A stretch of 13,959 nucleotides of DNA from Nitrospiria bacterium (GTDB lineage Bacteria > Nitrospirota > CAKKRA01 > 9FT-COMBO-42-15), in the NCBI GenBank assembly GCA_919902475.1, contig CAKKRA010000193.1:1-13959 (forward strand), given 5' to 3'. The notes beneath the pieces were generated by a model that searched no databases, was not told where the DNA came from, and saw nothing but the letters and a program-made list of their open reading frames with translations. Below are positions 6,257-13,959 of this stretch, piece by piece. Numbering within the stretch: position 1 is the first letter of the stretch; each line of letters opens with the position of its first letter. A program made the translations under genes and the position numbers.

Positions 6257-8815
6257 TTGAAGAGGACTATAATCTTAACAATCTTTATCCTTTTATTGCC
6301 ATTGATGGTTAATGCTGCCGGCGATGATGACCCTGAAGGCAAGCAGAAAGCAAATAAGGTATTGATATCCGATATACAGACAGAAGGCAATGCAATTATT
6401 TCAAAAAAAGAGCTGTTAAGTGTAATTAAGATAAAAAGGGGCGATGAATATATTCAAAGCAGATTAATGGAGAATCAAGAGGCGGTTGTCAATTATTATA
6501 AGGCAAAGGGTTTTTTTAAGGCAGAGGTTGAGGCAAATGTGATGCAAAAAAAGAGGCCTGATCAGATTGTTGCGGTTTTTCAGATTAAAGAGGGTTTCAG
6601 GGCAAAGGTTGCAAAGATAGAGTTTACAGGAGACAAGGTCTTCAGTGATATTACCCTCTCTAACATACTAAAGATATGGAAGGATCTCCCTTATGATGAG
6701 ATTCAATTAGACGAGGATATAAAACTGCTTGAGGATTATTATATTAAGGAAGGATATATCAGTTCAGTAATATCTCCAAAGAGGGCCTATTACGATGAAG
6801 AAAACAACGAGGTCTCAATTATTATTCATATAGACGCTGGCATCCATGTTATAGTTAATTTTGAAGGGAATACAGATATCTTTGCCAATGAATTGAAGAA
6901 GGAGCTTCTTATATATGAAGACAGAAGCTATGATGAGGATATCATATTGGGAAGCGTTAAGAGGATGGAAGCGCTTTATCGTTCAAAGGGGTTTTATCTT
7001 GCCAAGGTGAATTACAGCATAAAAGAGAATCTGGATAAGAACGAGGTTATAATAGATTTTAAGATAAACGAGGGGAATAAGATTTACATAAAAGATATTT
7101 TAATTAAAAGCAACGAGTCTATAAAGGCAAAGAAGATAATGGCTGTAATGAATACCAAAAAGGCAGGCATATTTTCCAGAGGAATCTTGCAAGATGAAAT
7201 AATAGAAAAGGATATGGAGGCGATTATCGGCCTTTACAGGCAGAATGGTTTTACAGAGGCAAAGATTTCAGAGAGGAAAATTATCCTGAATGAAGACAAG
7301 ACGGAAATGGAGATTGTTATTGCTATTTCAGAAGGGCCAAAGACCACAATAGACAAGATAATTGTAAAGGGAAATAGCGTCTATAGTTTAGATGATATAA
7401 TTAAGGCAATGAAAAGCAGGGAGGGGAAGTCATATATTGAGGCGCAGGCAAATGAAGACAAATTTAATATATTGGCGCTCTATTCAAGAAAGGGCTATAT
7501 CTATGCCACTGTTGATCTGAAACGTTCTTCAAAAGAAGACAAGCAGATGATAGAGCTGATTTATACAATAAACGAAGACAAGGCGGTAGTTTTTGGCAGG
7601 ATATCGCTTGCTGGAAATGTATCAACAAATGATAAGGTGGTATTCAGAGAGCTTCTTATACATTCAGAGGAGCCTTATGATTATGAGAAGATATTAAAGA
7701 GCCAGCGCAAACTTTACAGGCTCGGCATATTCAGTGAGGTTAAGATAGGACCTGTAAAGGAGATTAAGAAGGATGAGGCAGAGCAAAAGGAGTATGTGAG
7801 GGATATTCAGATCTCTGTAAAGGAGAGAGATGCCGGCGCAGTGGAATTTGGCGTTGGCATCGGTGATGTGGAGAGGCTGAGGGGTTTTGTTGAGGTCTCG
7901 CACAAAAACCTCTGGGGATATAATAGGCAGGCAAATATAAGGGCTGAGGCAAGCGCGATAGAGACAAAATTTTTTATCGGCTTTAGGGAGCCGTGGCTGT
8001 TCAATTATAATATTGATGCGAGAGAAGGCGTGGGTTATCAGACAGAAGAAAAGACTGGCTACCAATTAAGAAAATTCAGCATAATCTCAGGCATTGATAA
8101 AAGCTTCACAGACAATATAAAAGGATCCCTGCTGTATCAATATGAAAATGTGGAGCTGTATAATGTCAAGCCTGACGCAGTCCTTGCCCCAGAGGATATA
8201 GGCTTTGTTGCCATAAGCAGCTTGAATCCGTCCATAATAGTTGATTTCAGGAATAATCCCTTTAACCCCACATCAGGCTCTATACACGGTCTCTCGGTTA
8301 AAAATGCTGCTGATTATCTCGGCTCTGAGGCAGAATTTATTAAGGCGATCCTTCAGACAACATGGTATTATGCGCCTTTTAAATGGCTTGTCTTTGCATT
8401 ATCTGGAAGGGGCGGCATCGGCATCGGCACCGGCCTCAACGATTCAGAAGAGATGCCTATTACCGAAAGATTCTTTGCTGGCGGCAGGACAACTGTCAGA
8501 GGCTATCGTCAGGATTACCTTGGTCCCAAAGGTTATTTAGGCACACCAACAGGCGGAAATGCAATGCTGATACTAAATGCTGAGTTGAGGTTTTTTCTTC
8601 CATATAATTTAGGATTGGTCCTTTTTACGGACGGCGGCAATGTATGGCTCACCTATCGTGATTTTGAATTTCAAGATTTAAAATATACAATTGGCGCTGG
8701 AATAAGGTATAATACGCCTATCGGCCCTCTCCGCTTTGATTACGGATATAAGCTGGTCAAAGAAATTGGGGAAGATGAAGGGGAGTGGCATTTTACCCTG
8801 GGCCATGCGTTTTAA
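6257..8815 (+). CDS. Omp85 outer-membrane assembly factor (BamA/TamA family) with six POTRA domains
   Basis: BamA/TamA proteins fold beta-barrel proteins into the outer membrane. This 852-residue protein starts with a signal peptide (MKRTIILTIFILLLPLMVNA, cleavage about residue 20-21). I count six POTRA repeats by their recurring pattern of a strand ending in a GN or GD turn, a helix, and a YxxKGF/Y-like turn. They lie at about 35-114, 116-196, 197-274, 275-361, 363-441 and 443-523. The barrel (about 525-852) carries DFRNNPFNPTSG (663-674), FFAGGRTTVRGYRQDYLGP with the VRGY loop-6 motif (747-750), GPLRFDYGYKL, and a C-terminal aromatic (HFTLGHAF). BamA of Proteobacteria usually has five POTRAs and TamA three, so the count does not settle which it is. 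The TamB-like gene just upstream suggests a TamA-like job. It could equally be the organism's main BamA. The start is TTG. Confidence 0.93.
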   Translation: MKRTIILTIFILLLPLMVNAAGDDDPEGKQKANKVLISDIQTEGNAIISKKELLSVIKIKRGDEYIQSRLMENQEAVVNYYKAKGFFKAEVEANVMQKKRPDQIVAVFQIKEGFRAKVAKIEFTGDKVFSDITLSNILKIWKDLPYDEIQLDEDIKLLEDYYIKEGYISSVISPKRAYYDEENNEVSIIIHIDAGIHVIVNFEGNTDIFANELKKELLIYEDRSYDEDIILGSVKRMEALYRSKGFYLAKVNYSIKENLDKNEVIIDFKINEGNKIYIKDILIKSNESIKAKKIMAVMNTKKAGIFSRGILQDEIIEKDMEAIIGLYRQNGFTEAKISERKIILNEDKTEMEIVIAISEGPKTTIDKIIVKGNSVYSLDDIIKAMKSREGKSYIEAQANEDKFNILALYSRKGYIYATVDLKRSSKEDKQMIELIYTINEDKAVVFGRISLAGNVSTNDKVVFRELLIHSEEPYDYEKILKSQRKLYRLGIFSEVKIGPVKEIKKDEAEQKEYVRDIQISVKERDAGAVEFGVGIGDVERLRGFVEVSHKNLWGYNRQANIRAEASAIETKFFIGFREPWLFNYNIDAREGVGYQTEEKTGYQLRKFSIISGIDKSFTDNIKGSLLYQYENVELYNVKPDAVLAPEDIGFVAISSLNPSIIVDFRNNPFNPTSGSIHGLSVKNAADYLGSEAEFIKAILQTTWYYAPFKWLVFALSGRGGIGIGTGLNDSEEMPITERFFAGGRTTVRGYRQDYLGPKGYLGTPTGGNAMLILNAELRFFLPYNLGLVLFTDGGNVWLTYRDFEFQDLKYTIGAGIRYNTPIGPLRFDYGYKLVKEIGEDEGEWHFTLGHAF

Positions 8816-8828
8816 AGTTCACGCTGAA

Positions 8829-8851
8829 AATGATCATTAAATTAAAATGAT
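8829..8851. promoter_or_regulatory. AT-rich inverted repeat upstream of the metallopeptidase gene
   Basis: AATGATCATT (8829-8838) is a perfect 10-bp palindrome. Its ATCATT half pairs again with AATGAT at 8846-8851 across a 7-base AT-only loop. It lies in the 56-base gap between the Omp85 and metallopeptidase genes, 8 bases before the GGAGGA ribosome binding site. It is too weak and T-poor for a terminator. An operator or chance AT symmetry is possible. Confidence 0.25.
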
Positions 8852-8871
8852 ATGCTTTGGAGGATAACTAA

Positions 8872-10464
8872 ATGTTTTGCAAAAGCTGCTATGCAAATCT
8901 GCCTGACGGCACAGAGATATGCCCAAAATGCAATGCCAACTTAGCTGCAAAGATGCCTATTGAAGAGACTGATAAAAAAATGGATAGTTCAACTAACTCA
9001 AATGACAGCTCAAGCGGTTCAAGCAGTGCAGATATTGCAATGGACATTAAGAAGAGGAGCGAGAGACCACGGGCAGGAGTAATAATTATAGGCAGCCTCG
9101 CTGGAATTATATTTGCCTTCCTTGCCTTTGTTATTTATCAAAGGATTGATTTTAGACCCAGTGTGCAAAAAGAGGCATTAATTCCTGATAAGGCTCAGGA
9201 TAGCCAGCCTGTACAGTCTAATAAAACAACTATTGCTTTGCCAAAGGCGGCTGAAGATACTGTTCAAAACATTACTGCTGCTGACCCTGCAATCCAGAAG
9301 CATCTTCAGGACAGCAAGGATTATATCCTGAATGGTAAATTTCAGAATGCAGTGGAAAGCCTTAAAATGGCCTTGGAAAAAAATCCTGCTAATCAGGAAA
9401 TTAAAAAAGCAATCTCTGCAACATACGGTGTAATAGCAGCAAAAAAGGCTGAGACAGGCAATTATAAGGACGCTGTTGATGACTTTAAAAATGCTATAAG
9501 ATATTTTAATGAAGACTCTAAGCTATTCCTTGGCATGGGCTCTGCATACCTTCAGTTGAATAAAAATACAGAGGCTGCAGATGCATTGAATAGCGCCGCT
9601 GCACTTGACCCTAATCTTGTTGAGGCATATCATCTGCTTGCAGATATCTATTATAAAAATGATGATGTTGCAAAGGCCGTTCCATACTGGGAAAAGGTTC
9701 TTAGCATTGACCCATCTGACCAGAAGGCAAGATATTTTCTCTCAAAGGCAAATAGGGAGAAGGATACAAATGAAAAATTTACAAAGGAGCTTACAAGCCA
9801 TTTTACAATAAGATTTGAAGGACAAGAGGAGAGGGAAGTAGGCAGGATTGTGTTATCAATATTAGAGGACGCCTACAGAGAGATAGGAAGGGAGATTTCT
9901 ATCTATCCTGAGACAGAGGTCATTGTATATTTATATACAAAGCAGCAGTTCAGGGATGTAACAAGGTCTCCTTCATGGGCAGGCGCTCTGTATGATGGAA
10001 AGATCAGGATTCCTATCAGCGGTTATAATAATGACATGACGCAGTTGAAAAGAAACCTCTACCATGAGTATGTGCACGCCCTTGTCAGGTCTATTGTAAA
10101 GGAGGGAAGATGTCCTACATGGCTGAACGAAGGACTTGCGCAGTACTTTGAGGACAAAGACAAGCTGGATTACAGGCGGGAGATGATTAAAGCCCTTCAG
10201 AAGAATAAGGTTGTAATACCTGTAAGGAATCTTGAGGGCTCATTTATGGGATTCAGCAGCGCCCAGTCCCATGTAGCATATTCTGTCAGTCTTGCCATTG
10301 TTGAGTTTATGATAGACCGTTACGGTATGTACAATGTAAAAAGGGTTCTTGAGGAACTGGGCAAAAACAAGACTATAGATGAGGCAATGAGGGATGGTTT
10401 GTCAATTCCATACGAGGTTTTTCAGAAGGAATGGCAGAGCGATTTTGAAAAGGGGAGGGGATAG
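8872..10464 (+). CDS. Zinc-ribbon, membrane-anchored TPR protein with peptidase-MA-like HExxH domain
   Basis: The 530-residue protein reads in order as follows. A zinc ribbon (C3xxC6 and C17xxC20) comes first, then a Ser/Asn/Asp-rich linker (about 31-60) and one membrane helix (about 68-89). A further linker leads to roughly four TPR units (about 143-297, e.g. GKFQNAVESLKMALEKNPAN and AVPYWEKVLSIDPSD). Last is a gluzincin-type peptidase domain (about 305-528) with HEYVH (398-402) and a downstream WLNEGLAQYFE whose Glu420 would be the third zinc ligand. That layout fits the peptidase MA-like family. The predicted topology puts the ribbon in the cytoplasm and the TPR and protease outside the inner membrane. 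All catalytic residues look intact. The substrate is unknown. The gene sits between outer-membrane assembly genes and a sensor system, suggesting envelope protein processing. GGAGGA precedes the ATG by 7 bases. Confidence 0.85.
   Translation: MFCKSCYANLPDGTEICPKCNANLAAKMPIEETDKKMDSSTNSNDSSSGSSSADIAMDIKKRSERPRAGVIIIGSLAGIIFAFLAFVIYQRIDFRPSVQKEALIPDKAQDSQPVQSNKTTIALPKAAEDTVQNITAADPAIQKHLQDSKDYILNGKFQNAVESLKMALEKNPANQEIKKAISATYGVIAAKKAETGNYKDAVDDFKNAIRYFNEDSKLFLGMGSAYLQLNKNTEAADALNSAAALDPNLVEAYHLLADIYYKNDDVAKAVPYWEKVLSIDPSDQKARYFLSKANREKDTNEKFTKELTSHFTIRFEGQEEREVGRIVLSILEDAYREIGREISIYPETEVIVYLYTKQQFRDVTRSPSWAGALYDGKIRIPISGYNNDMTQLKRNLYHEYVHALVRSIVKEGRCPTWLNEGLAQYFEDKDKLDYRREMIKALQKNKVVIPVRNLEGSFMGFSSAQSHVAYSVSLAIVEFMIDRYGMYNVKRVLEELGKNKTIDEAMRDGLSIPYEVFQKEWQSDFEKGRG
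10454..10458 (+). promoter_or_regulatory. Ribosome binding site deciding the TTG start of the DUF4390 gene
   Basis: GGAGG inside a G-rich run (10452-10460), within the last codons of the metallopeptidase gene. It precedes TTG at 10465 by 6 bases. The TTG directly follows the upstream TAG stop, which points to coupled translation. Confidence 0.6.
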
Positions 10465-11058
10465 TTGAAACTGAAAAGGATTTACCTTGTATTTATCTTA
10501 GGTTCTGTAATTTCTCTGTCGTATTTTTTGAATACCGCCTTTGCTGGTGAGGAAAGGATAACTGATGTCAAGGTAACATTAGGCAAAGAGGAGATATCTG
10601 TTTCCGCAAAGCTGATAGACGGCCTTAACAAGGATATTGAGGATGCAATAAAAAATGGGATACAAAAGGATATTATATACAGCGCAATCTTAAAAAAGAA
10701 GAGAAGCACATGGTTTGATGAGGATGTTGTTTCAAAAGATATAGAATATACCATTAAGCATGATGTCCTTAAAAAGCAGTATACTTTAATAACACGCGGC
10801 AACGGAAATAGGGAGAAAGTCACACAGAGCTATGACGAAATAAAGACTGCTGTTTCAAAGATAGAAAATGCAGTGGTTTCGCCAAAGAAGGCCTTAGAGT
10901 CAGATGAGGAATATTATGTAAGCATAAAGGCAGAGATAAAGGATACAAAACTGCCCTTCTTTCTTGATTACTTTTTGTTCTTTATCCCTTTTTCTGATAT
11001 CAATACTTCATGGTATGATTCACCTGCCTTTAAGCTGGAGAAGGTAAATGAAAAGTAG
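10465..11058 (+). CDS. DUF4390 domain secreted protein
   Basis: This 197-residue protein has a signal peptide of about 27 residues (basic MKLKRIYL, hydrophobic core, NTAFA cleavage site), followed by GEERITDVKVTLGKEEISVSA. Segments such as DGLNKDIEDAIKNGI, DIEYTIKHDVLKKQYTL and the C-terminal FIPFSDINTSWYDSPAFKL fit the DUF4390 family, whose function is not known. It is predicted to be periplasmic, or held at the membrane if the leader is not cleaved. The TTG start directly abuts the previous stop, and its own end overlaps the NtrY gene by 11 bases. I recall DUF4390 genes lying directly upstream of NtrY-type kinases in Betaproteobacteria as well, which suggests a role with the sensor, for instance as a periplasmic input partner. 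That role is inference. Confidence 0.87.
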   Translation: MKLKRIYLVFILGSVISLSYFLNTAFAGEERITDVKVTLGKEEISVSAKLIDGLNKDIEDAIKNGIQKDIIYSAILKKKRSTWFDEDVVSKDIEYTIKHDVLKKQYTLITRGNGNREKVTQSYDEIKTAVSKIENAVVSPKKALESDEEYYVSIKAEIKDTKLPFFLDYFLFFIPFSDINTSWYDSPAFKLEKVNEK

Positions 11059-13243
11059 CCTCAGGCCGCTGTGGATATCGCTCGCCTTCTTTGTTTTGAC
11101 TGTTATCCTGACGGCAATAGTGATTTTTTTCCAGAAAATTGAAGGGCCATCACACCTTGCAAATAATATAATTGTTTTTGCCCTTCTTAATGTTAACCTT
11201 ATTCTCTTAATAGTCCTTGTCCTTTTACTTTCAAGGAACTTTATAAAGCTATACCTTGAAAGAAAACAGAATATAATGGGCGCCAAGTTCAGGACAAGGC
11301 TGGTTTTCTACTTTGTATCAGCGGTTCTTATTCCATCCACCATCCTCTTTTTCTTTGCAAGCGGCCTTCTCACTAATGTTATTGAAAGCTGGTTTAATAT
11401 ACAGGTTGAGAATTCTTTAAAGAACTCCCTTGAGGTTGCCCAGACATATTATCAGAATTCTCAGGAGAATGCCCTTTATTATTCAAAGCAGATAAGCAGG
11501 ATAATTACAGAGGGAGAGCTTATAAACGAACAAAACAGGGATAACCTGAAAGAGATAGTAAATAAGAAGGCAGAGGAATATAATCTTGGCGTTGTTGAGA
11601 TATTCAGCGCACAGGCAGAGGAGCTTGTTAAGGTAATAAATCCGCAGATTCCAGAAGGCTCTTTTGTGAGCCCGAAATCAGACCTTATAAAGACAGGGTT
11701 AAAGGGCAAGGAGAGCACAAATATCCAGTCTGTAAAGAGGGGTGATATAATACGCGGCGTTGTGCCGATATACTCATCCTTTAATTATAAGGACATTGTT
11801 GGCGTTGTAGTTGTGAATTATTATATACCCCAGAGCCTTGTCAACAAGATGGAGGAGATTACAAATGCCTACGAAGGCTACAAACAGCTAAAGGCATTTA
11901 AAAATCCTATAAAGGGAAGCTATCTGATGGTCTTTCTTCTTATCACCCTTATCATAATCTTTGCAGGGACATGGTTTGGCTTTCACCTTGCAAAAGATAT
12001 AACAGTGCCGATACAGAAATTGGCAGAGGGCACGCAGGCCATTGCTCAGGGGGACTGGGATTTTAAGATAGATGTTAAGGCAAAGGATGAGATTGGGATG
12101 CTTGTAAATTCCTTTAACAAGATGACAGACGACCTTAAATTAGGCAAGGAGAGGCTTGAAGTGGCAAATATCTCCCTGCAAAAGGGAAATATAGAGCTTG
12201 AACGGAGAAGGGCGTATATAGAGACTGTTCTGGAAAGCATTGCAACCGGTGTTATCTCAGTAAACAACGACGGTGTGATTACAACATTTAATGCCTCAGC
12301 AGAGAAGATACTCGGCATTCCGTCAGCGAATGTTATCGGCAGGCATTATCAGTCCGCGCTTAGCCTTCTGCCCATTGATAAGGTGCAGGAGCTTATAAAC
12401 AAGATGAGATCACTCAGCAAGACAGCAATAGAAGAGGAGTTTCAGATTGAGCTTGGCAACAAACTCTTAAGGTTAGGATTAAGCATTACAACACTGATGG
12501 ATGAGGACAATAAATATCTCGGCTTAGTAATTGTTTTTGAAGACCTCTCTGAGCTTATCAAGGCGCAGAGGGTTGCCGCATGGCAGGAGGTGGCAAAAAG
12601 GATTGCACACGAGATAAAAAATCCCTTGACGCCTATACAGCTTTCTGCACAGAGGCTCAGAAAAAAGTTCTTTGAAAAGTCGCCTGACTTTAACAAGATT
12701 TTTGATGAATGCACAAACACCATTGTTCAGGAGGTCAACAGCATCAAGACCCTTGTAAATGAATTTTCCAATTTTGCGAGGATGCCTGCTGCCATGCCTT
12801 CTCTGAATAACCTGCATGAGATAATAAACGAGGTCATTCTGCTCTACAAGGGCGCGCACAAGGATATCAGGATCATAAATAATTTTGGAGGCAATATCCC
12901 TGTCATCAATGTAGATAGGGAGCAGATGAAGAGGGTATTTGTGAATCTTTTTGAAAATGCTGTTGAGGCAATGAACAGCAAGGGCACAGTATGGATCAAT
13001 ACATTTTACGATGACAGTCTGAAACTTGTAAAGGTAGAGGTGTCAGATGATGGTGTCGGAATAAATCCTGATGATAAGGACAAATTATTCCTTCCCTATT
13101 TCTCAAAGAAGAAGACAGGGACTGGTTTAGGCCTTGCCATTGTCAACAGGATTGTCTCAGAACATAGCGGATATATTCGTGTAGCTGACAATAAGCCAAA
13201 GGGAACAACATTTATAATTGAACTGCCTGTCAAGGCAGCATAA
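11048..13243 (+). CDS. ntrY: NtrY-type membrane sensor histidine kinase
   Basis: NtrY kinases autophosphorylate on His and pass phosphate to an NtrX-type regulator. In this 731-residue protein, membrane helices are seen at about 8-29, 38-63, 84-109 and 292-315. An extracytoplasmic region of about 180 residues lies between the third and fourth. A HAMP linker (about 316-370), a PAS domain (about 387-500, starting YIETVLESIATGVISVNNDG) and a kinase core follow. The H-box is RIAHEIKNPLTPIQLSAQRL with His521. The N-box is NLFENAVEAM (Asn633/Asn637). The G1 box is SDDGVGI (666-672) and the G2 box is GTGLGLAIVN (691-700). All catalytic motifs are intact. Length and domain order are typical of NtrY. 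The ATG at 11048 lies inside the DUF4390 gene, and the regulator gene follows after 12 bases, so translational coupling is likely. The signal sensed is unknown. Confidence 0.95.
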   Translation: MKSSLRPLWISLAFFVLTVILTAIVIFFQKIEGPSHLANNIIVFALLNVNLILLIVLVLLLSRNFIKLYLERKQNIMGAKFRTRLVFYFVSAVLIPSTILFFFASGLLTNVIESWFNIQVENSLKNSLEVAQTYYQNSQENALYYSKQISRIITEGELINEQNRDNLKEIVNKKAEEYNLGVVEIFSAQAEELVKVINPQIPEGSFVSPKSDLIKTGLKGKESTNIQSVKRGDIIRGVVPIYSSFNYKDIVGVVVVNYYIPQSLVNKMEEITNAYEGYKQLKAFKNPIKGSYLMVFLLITLIIIFAGTWFGFHLAKDITVPIQKLAEGTQAIAQGDWDFKIDVKAKDEIGMLVNSFNKMTDDLKLGKERLEVANISLQKGNIELERRRAYIETVLESIATGVISVNNDGVITTFNASAEKILGIPSANVIGRHYQSALSLLPIDKVQELINKMRSLSKTAIEEEFQIELGNKLLRLGLSITTLMDEDNKYLGLVIVFEDLSELIKAQRVAAWQEVAKRIAHEIKNPLTPIQLSAQRLRKKFFEKSPDFNKIFDECTNTIVQEVNSIKTLVNEFSNFARMPAAMPSLNNLHEIINEVILLYKGAHKDIRIINNFGGNIPVINVDREQMKRVFVNLFENAVEAMNSKGTVWINTFYDDSLKLVKVEVSDDGVGINPDDKDKLFLPYFSKKKTGTGLGLAIVNRIVSEHSGYIRVADNKPKGTTFIIELPVKAA

Positions 13244-13255
13244 AGGAATTACCTT

Positions 13256-13959
13256 ATGCCAGAGCATATCTTAATAGTAGATGACGAAAAAAATATCCTT
13301 CAGACACTCTCTCCTATTTTGCAGGATGAGGGTTATGAAGTATCCACTGCTGCGAATGGAACAGATGCGCTGCGGCTTGTAAGAGAAGATGCGCCGTTGG
13401 TTGTTCTCCTTGATATCTGGCTTCCTGATATTGACGGAATTGAGGTCTTAAAAAAGATAAAGGAGCATCAGCCTGAGGTTATAGTAATAATGATGTCAGG
13501 ACACGGCACAATAGAGACAGCAGTAAAGGCAACAAAGCTCGGCGCATACGATTTTATAGAAAAGCCTCTTTCAATGGAAAAGGTCTCTCTGATTGTAAAA
13601 CATGCTATTGACCGTCAAAGGCTTGAAGAGGACAATCTATTATTAAGGCAGAAGATAGAGAAGAAGTATGAATTGATAGGCAGCAGTGAAAAGATGGAGC
13701 AGTTGAAAGAACAGATAAAGATCGCAGGACCAAGCAGCAGCAGGGTGCTGATATCAGGTGAAAACGGCACAGGAAAGGAATTGGTTGCAAGGAGCATTCA
13801 TAATGAAAGCCCAAGAAGGGGCAAGCCTTTTGTAGAGGTGAACTGCGCAGCTATCCCTGATACGCTTATAGAGAGCGAGCTCTTTGGCCATGAAAAGGGC
13901 GCCTTTACAGGGGCAACTGCAATGAAGAGGGGAAAATTTGAGCAGGCAGACGGCGGCAC
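13256..13959 (+). CDS. ntrX: NtrX-type sigma54-dependent response regulator (5' part, runs off the window)
   Basis: Only the first 234 codons are present and the frame is open at the window end. The receiver domain (about 1-120) has the acidic pair Asp9/Asp10, phospho-acceptor Asp53 in LLDIWLPDIDGIE, Ser81 in MMSGHGTIETA, and Lys103 in YDFIEKPLS. The LDIWLPDIDG and EKPLS wording is typical of NtrX rather than NtrC. A linker helix leads into the AAA+ sigma54-interaction domain. Walker A is GENGTGKE (168-175), followed by the ESELFGHEKGAFTGA segment that holds the sigma54-contacting GAFTGA loop (215-220). Walker B, the arginine fingers and the expected Fis-type DNA-binding helix lie beyond the window. 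AAGGA at 13243-13247 precedes the ATG by 8 bases. It is the expected phosphorylation partner of the kinase just upstream. Confidence 0.95.
   Translation, partial: MPEHILIVDDEKNILQTLSPILQDEGYEVSTAANGTDALRLVREDAPLVVLLDIWLPDIDGIEVLKKIKEHQPEVIVIMMSGHGTIETAVKATKLGAYDFIEKPLSMEKVSLIVKHAIDRQRLEEDNLLLRQKIEKKYELIGSSEKMEQLKEQIKIAGPSSSRVLISGENGTGKELVARSIHNESPRRGKPFVEVNCAAIPDTLIESELFGHEKGAFTGATAMKRGKFEQADGG

Overview
The window looks like part of a chromosome of a low-GC, Gram-negative (diderm) bacterium. Outer-membrane assembly genes (a TamB homologue and an Omp85 protein) show the double membrane. Arginine is coded mostly by AGG/AGA, and TTG starts are common. The pairing of a DUF4390 gene with NtrY/NtrX and a zinc-ribbon/TPR/peptidase-MA protein recalls Nitrospirota or deltaproteobacterial-type lineages. 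That placement is an inference from gene content and style, not from a search. All genes are on the + strand.

Layout: (1) 1-50 resembles the outer end of an IS3-type insertion sequence cut by the window edge. It is followed by an AT-rich leader (51-216) with a good sigma70-like promoter just before queA. (2) queA (tRNA queuosine synthesis, 217-1236) is followed closely by an inner-membrane SPOR-domain protein with a very charged Lys/Glu linker (1245-2000). (3) 2003-2123 is a compact palindromic repeat element with three nested hairpins. (4) 2148-8815 holds a small DUF1844 protein, a 1225-aa TamB-like protein and an Omp85 (BamA/TamA) protein in which six POTRA domains can be counted. (5) 8872-11058 holds a membrane-anchored zinc-ribbon/TPR/HExxH metallopeptidase-like protein and a secreted DUF4390 protein. 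(6) 11048-13959 holds an NtrY-type sensor kinase overlapping the DUF4390 gene, then an NtrX-type sigma54 regulator truncated by the window end.

From 2148 to the end, genes are separated by 56 bp or less, with one abutment and one overlap, so they could form one or two operons. Taken together they suggest an envelope-biogenesis module. TamB would bridge the periplasm and the Omp85 barrel would insert outer-membrane proteins. The TPR-metallopeptidase could act in quality control, and DUF4390-NtrY-NtrX could sense envelope state and drive sigma54-dependent transcription. The individual families are recognisable. The functional link between them is inferred from proximity only. No tRNA, rRNA, CRISPR array or convincing rho-independent terminator was seen.
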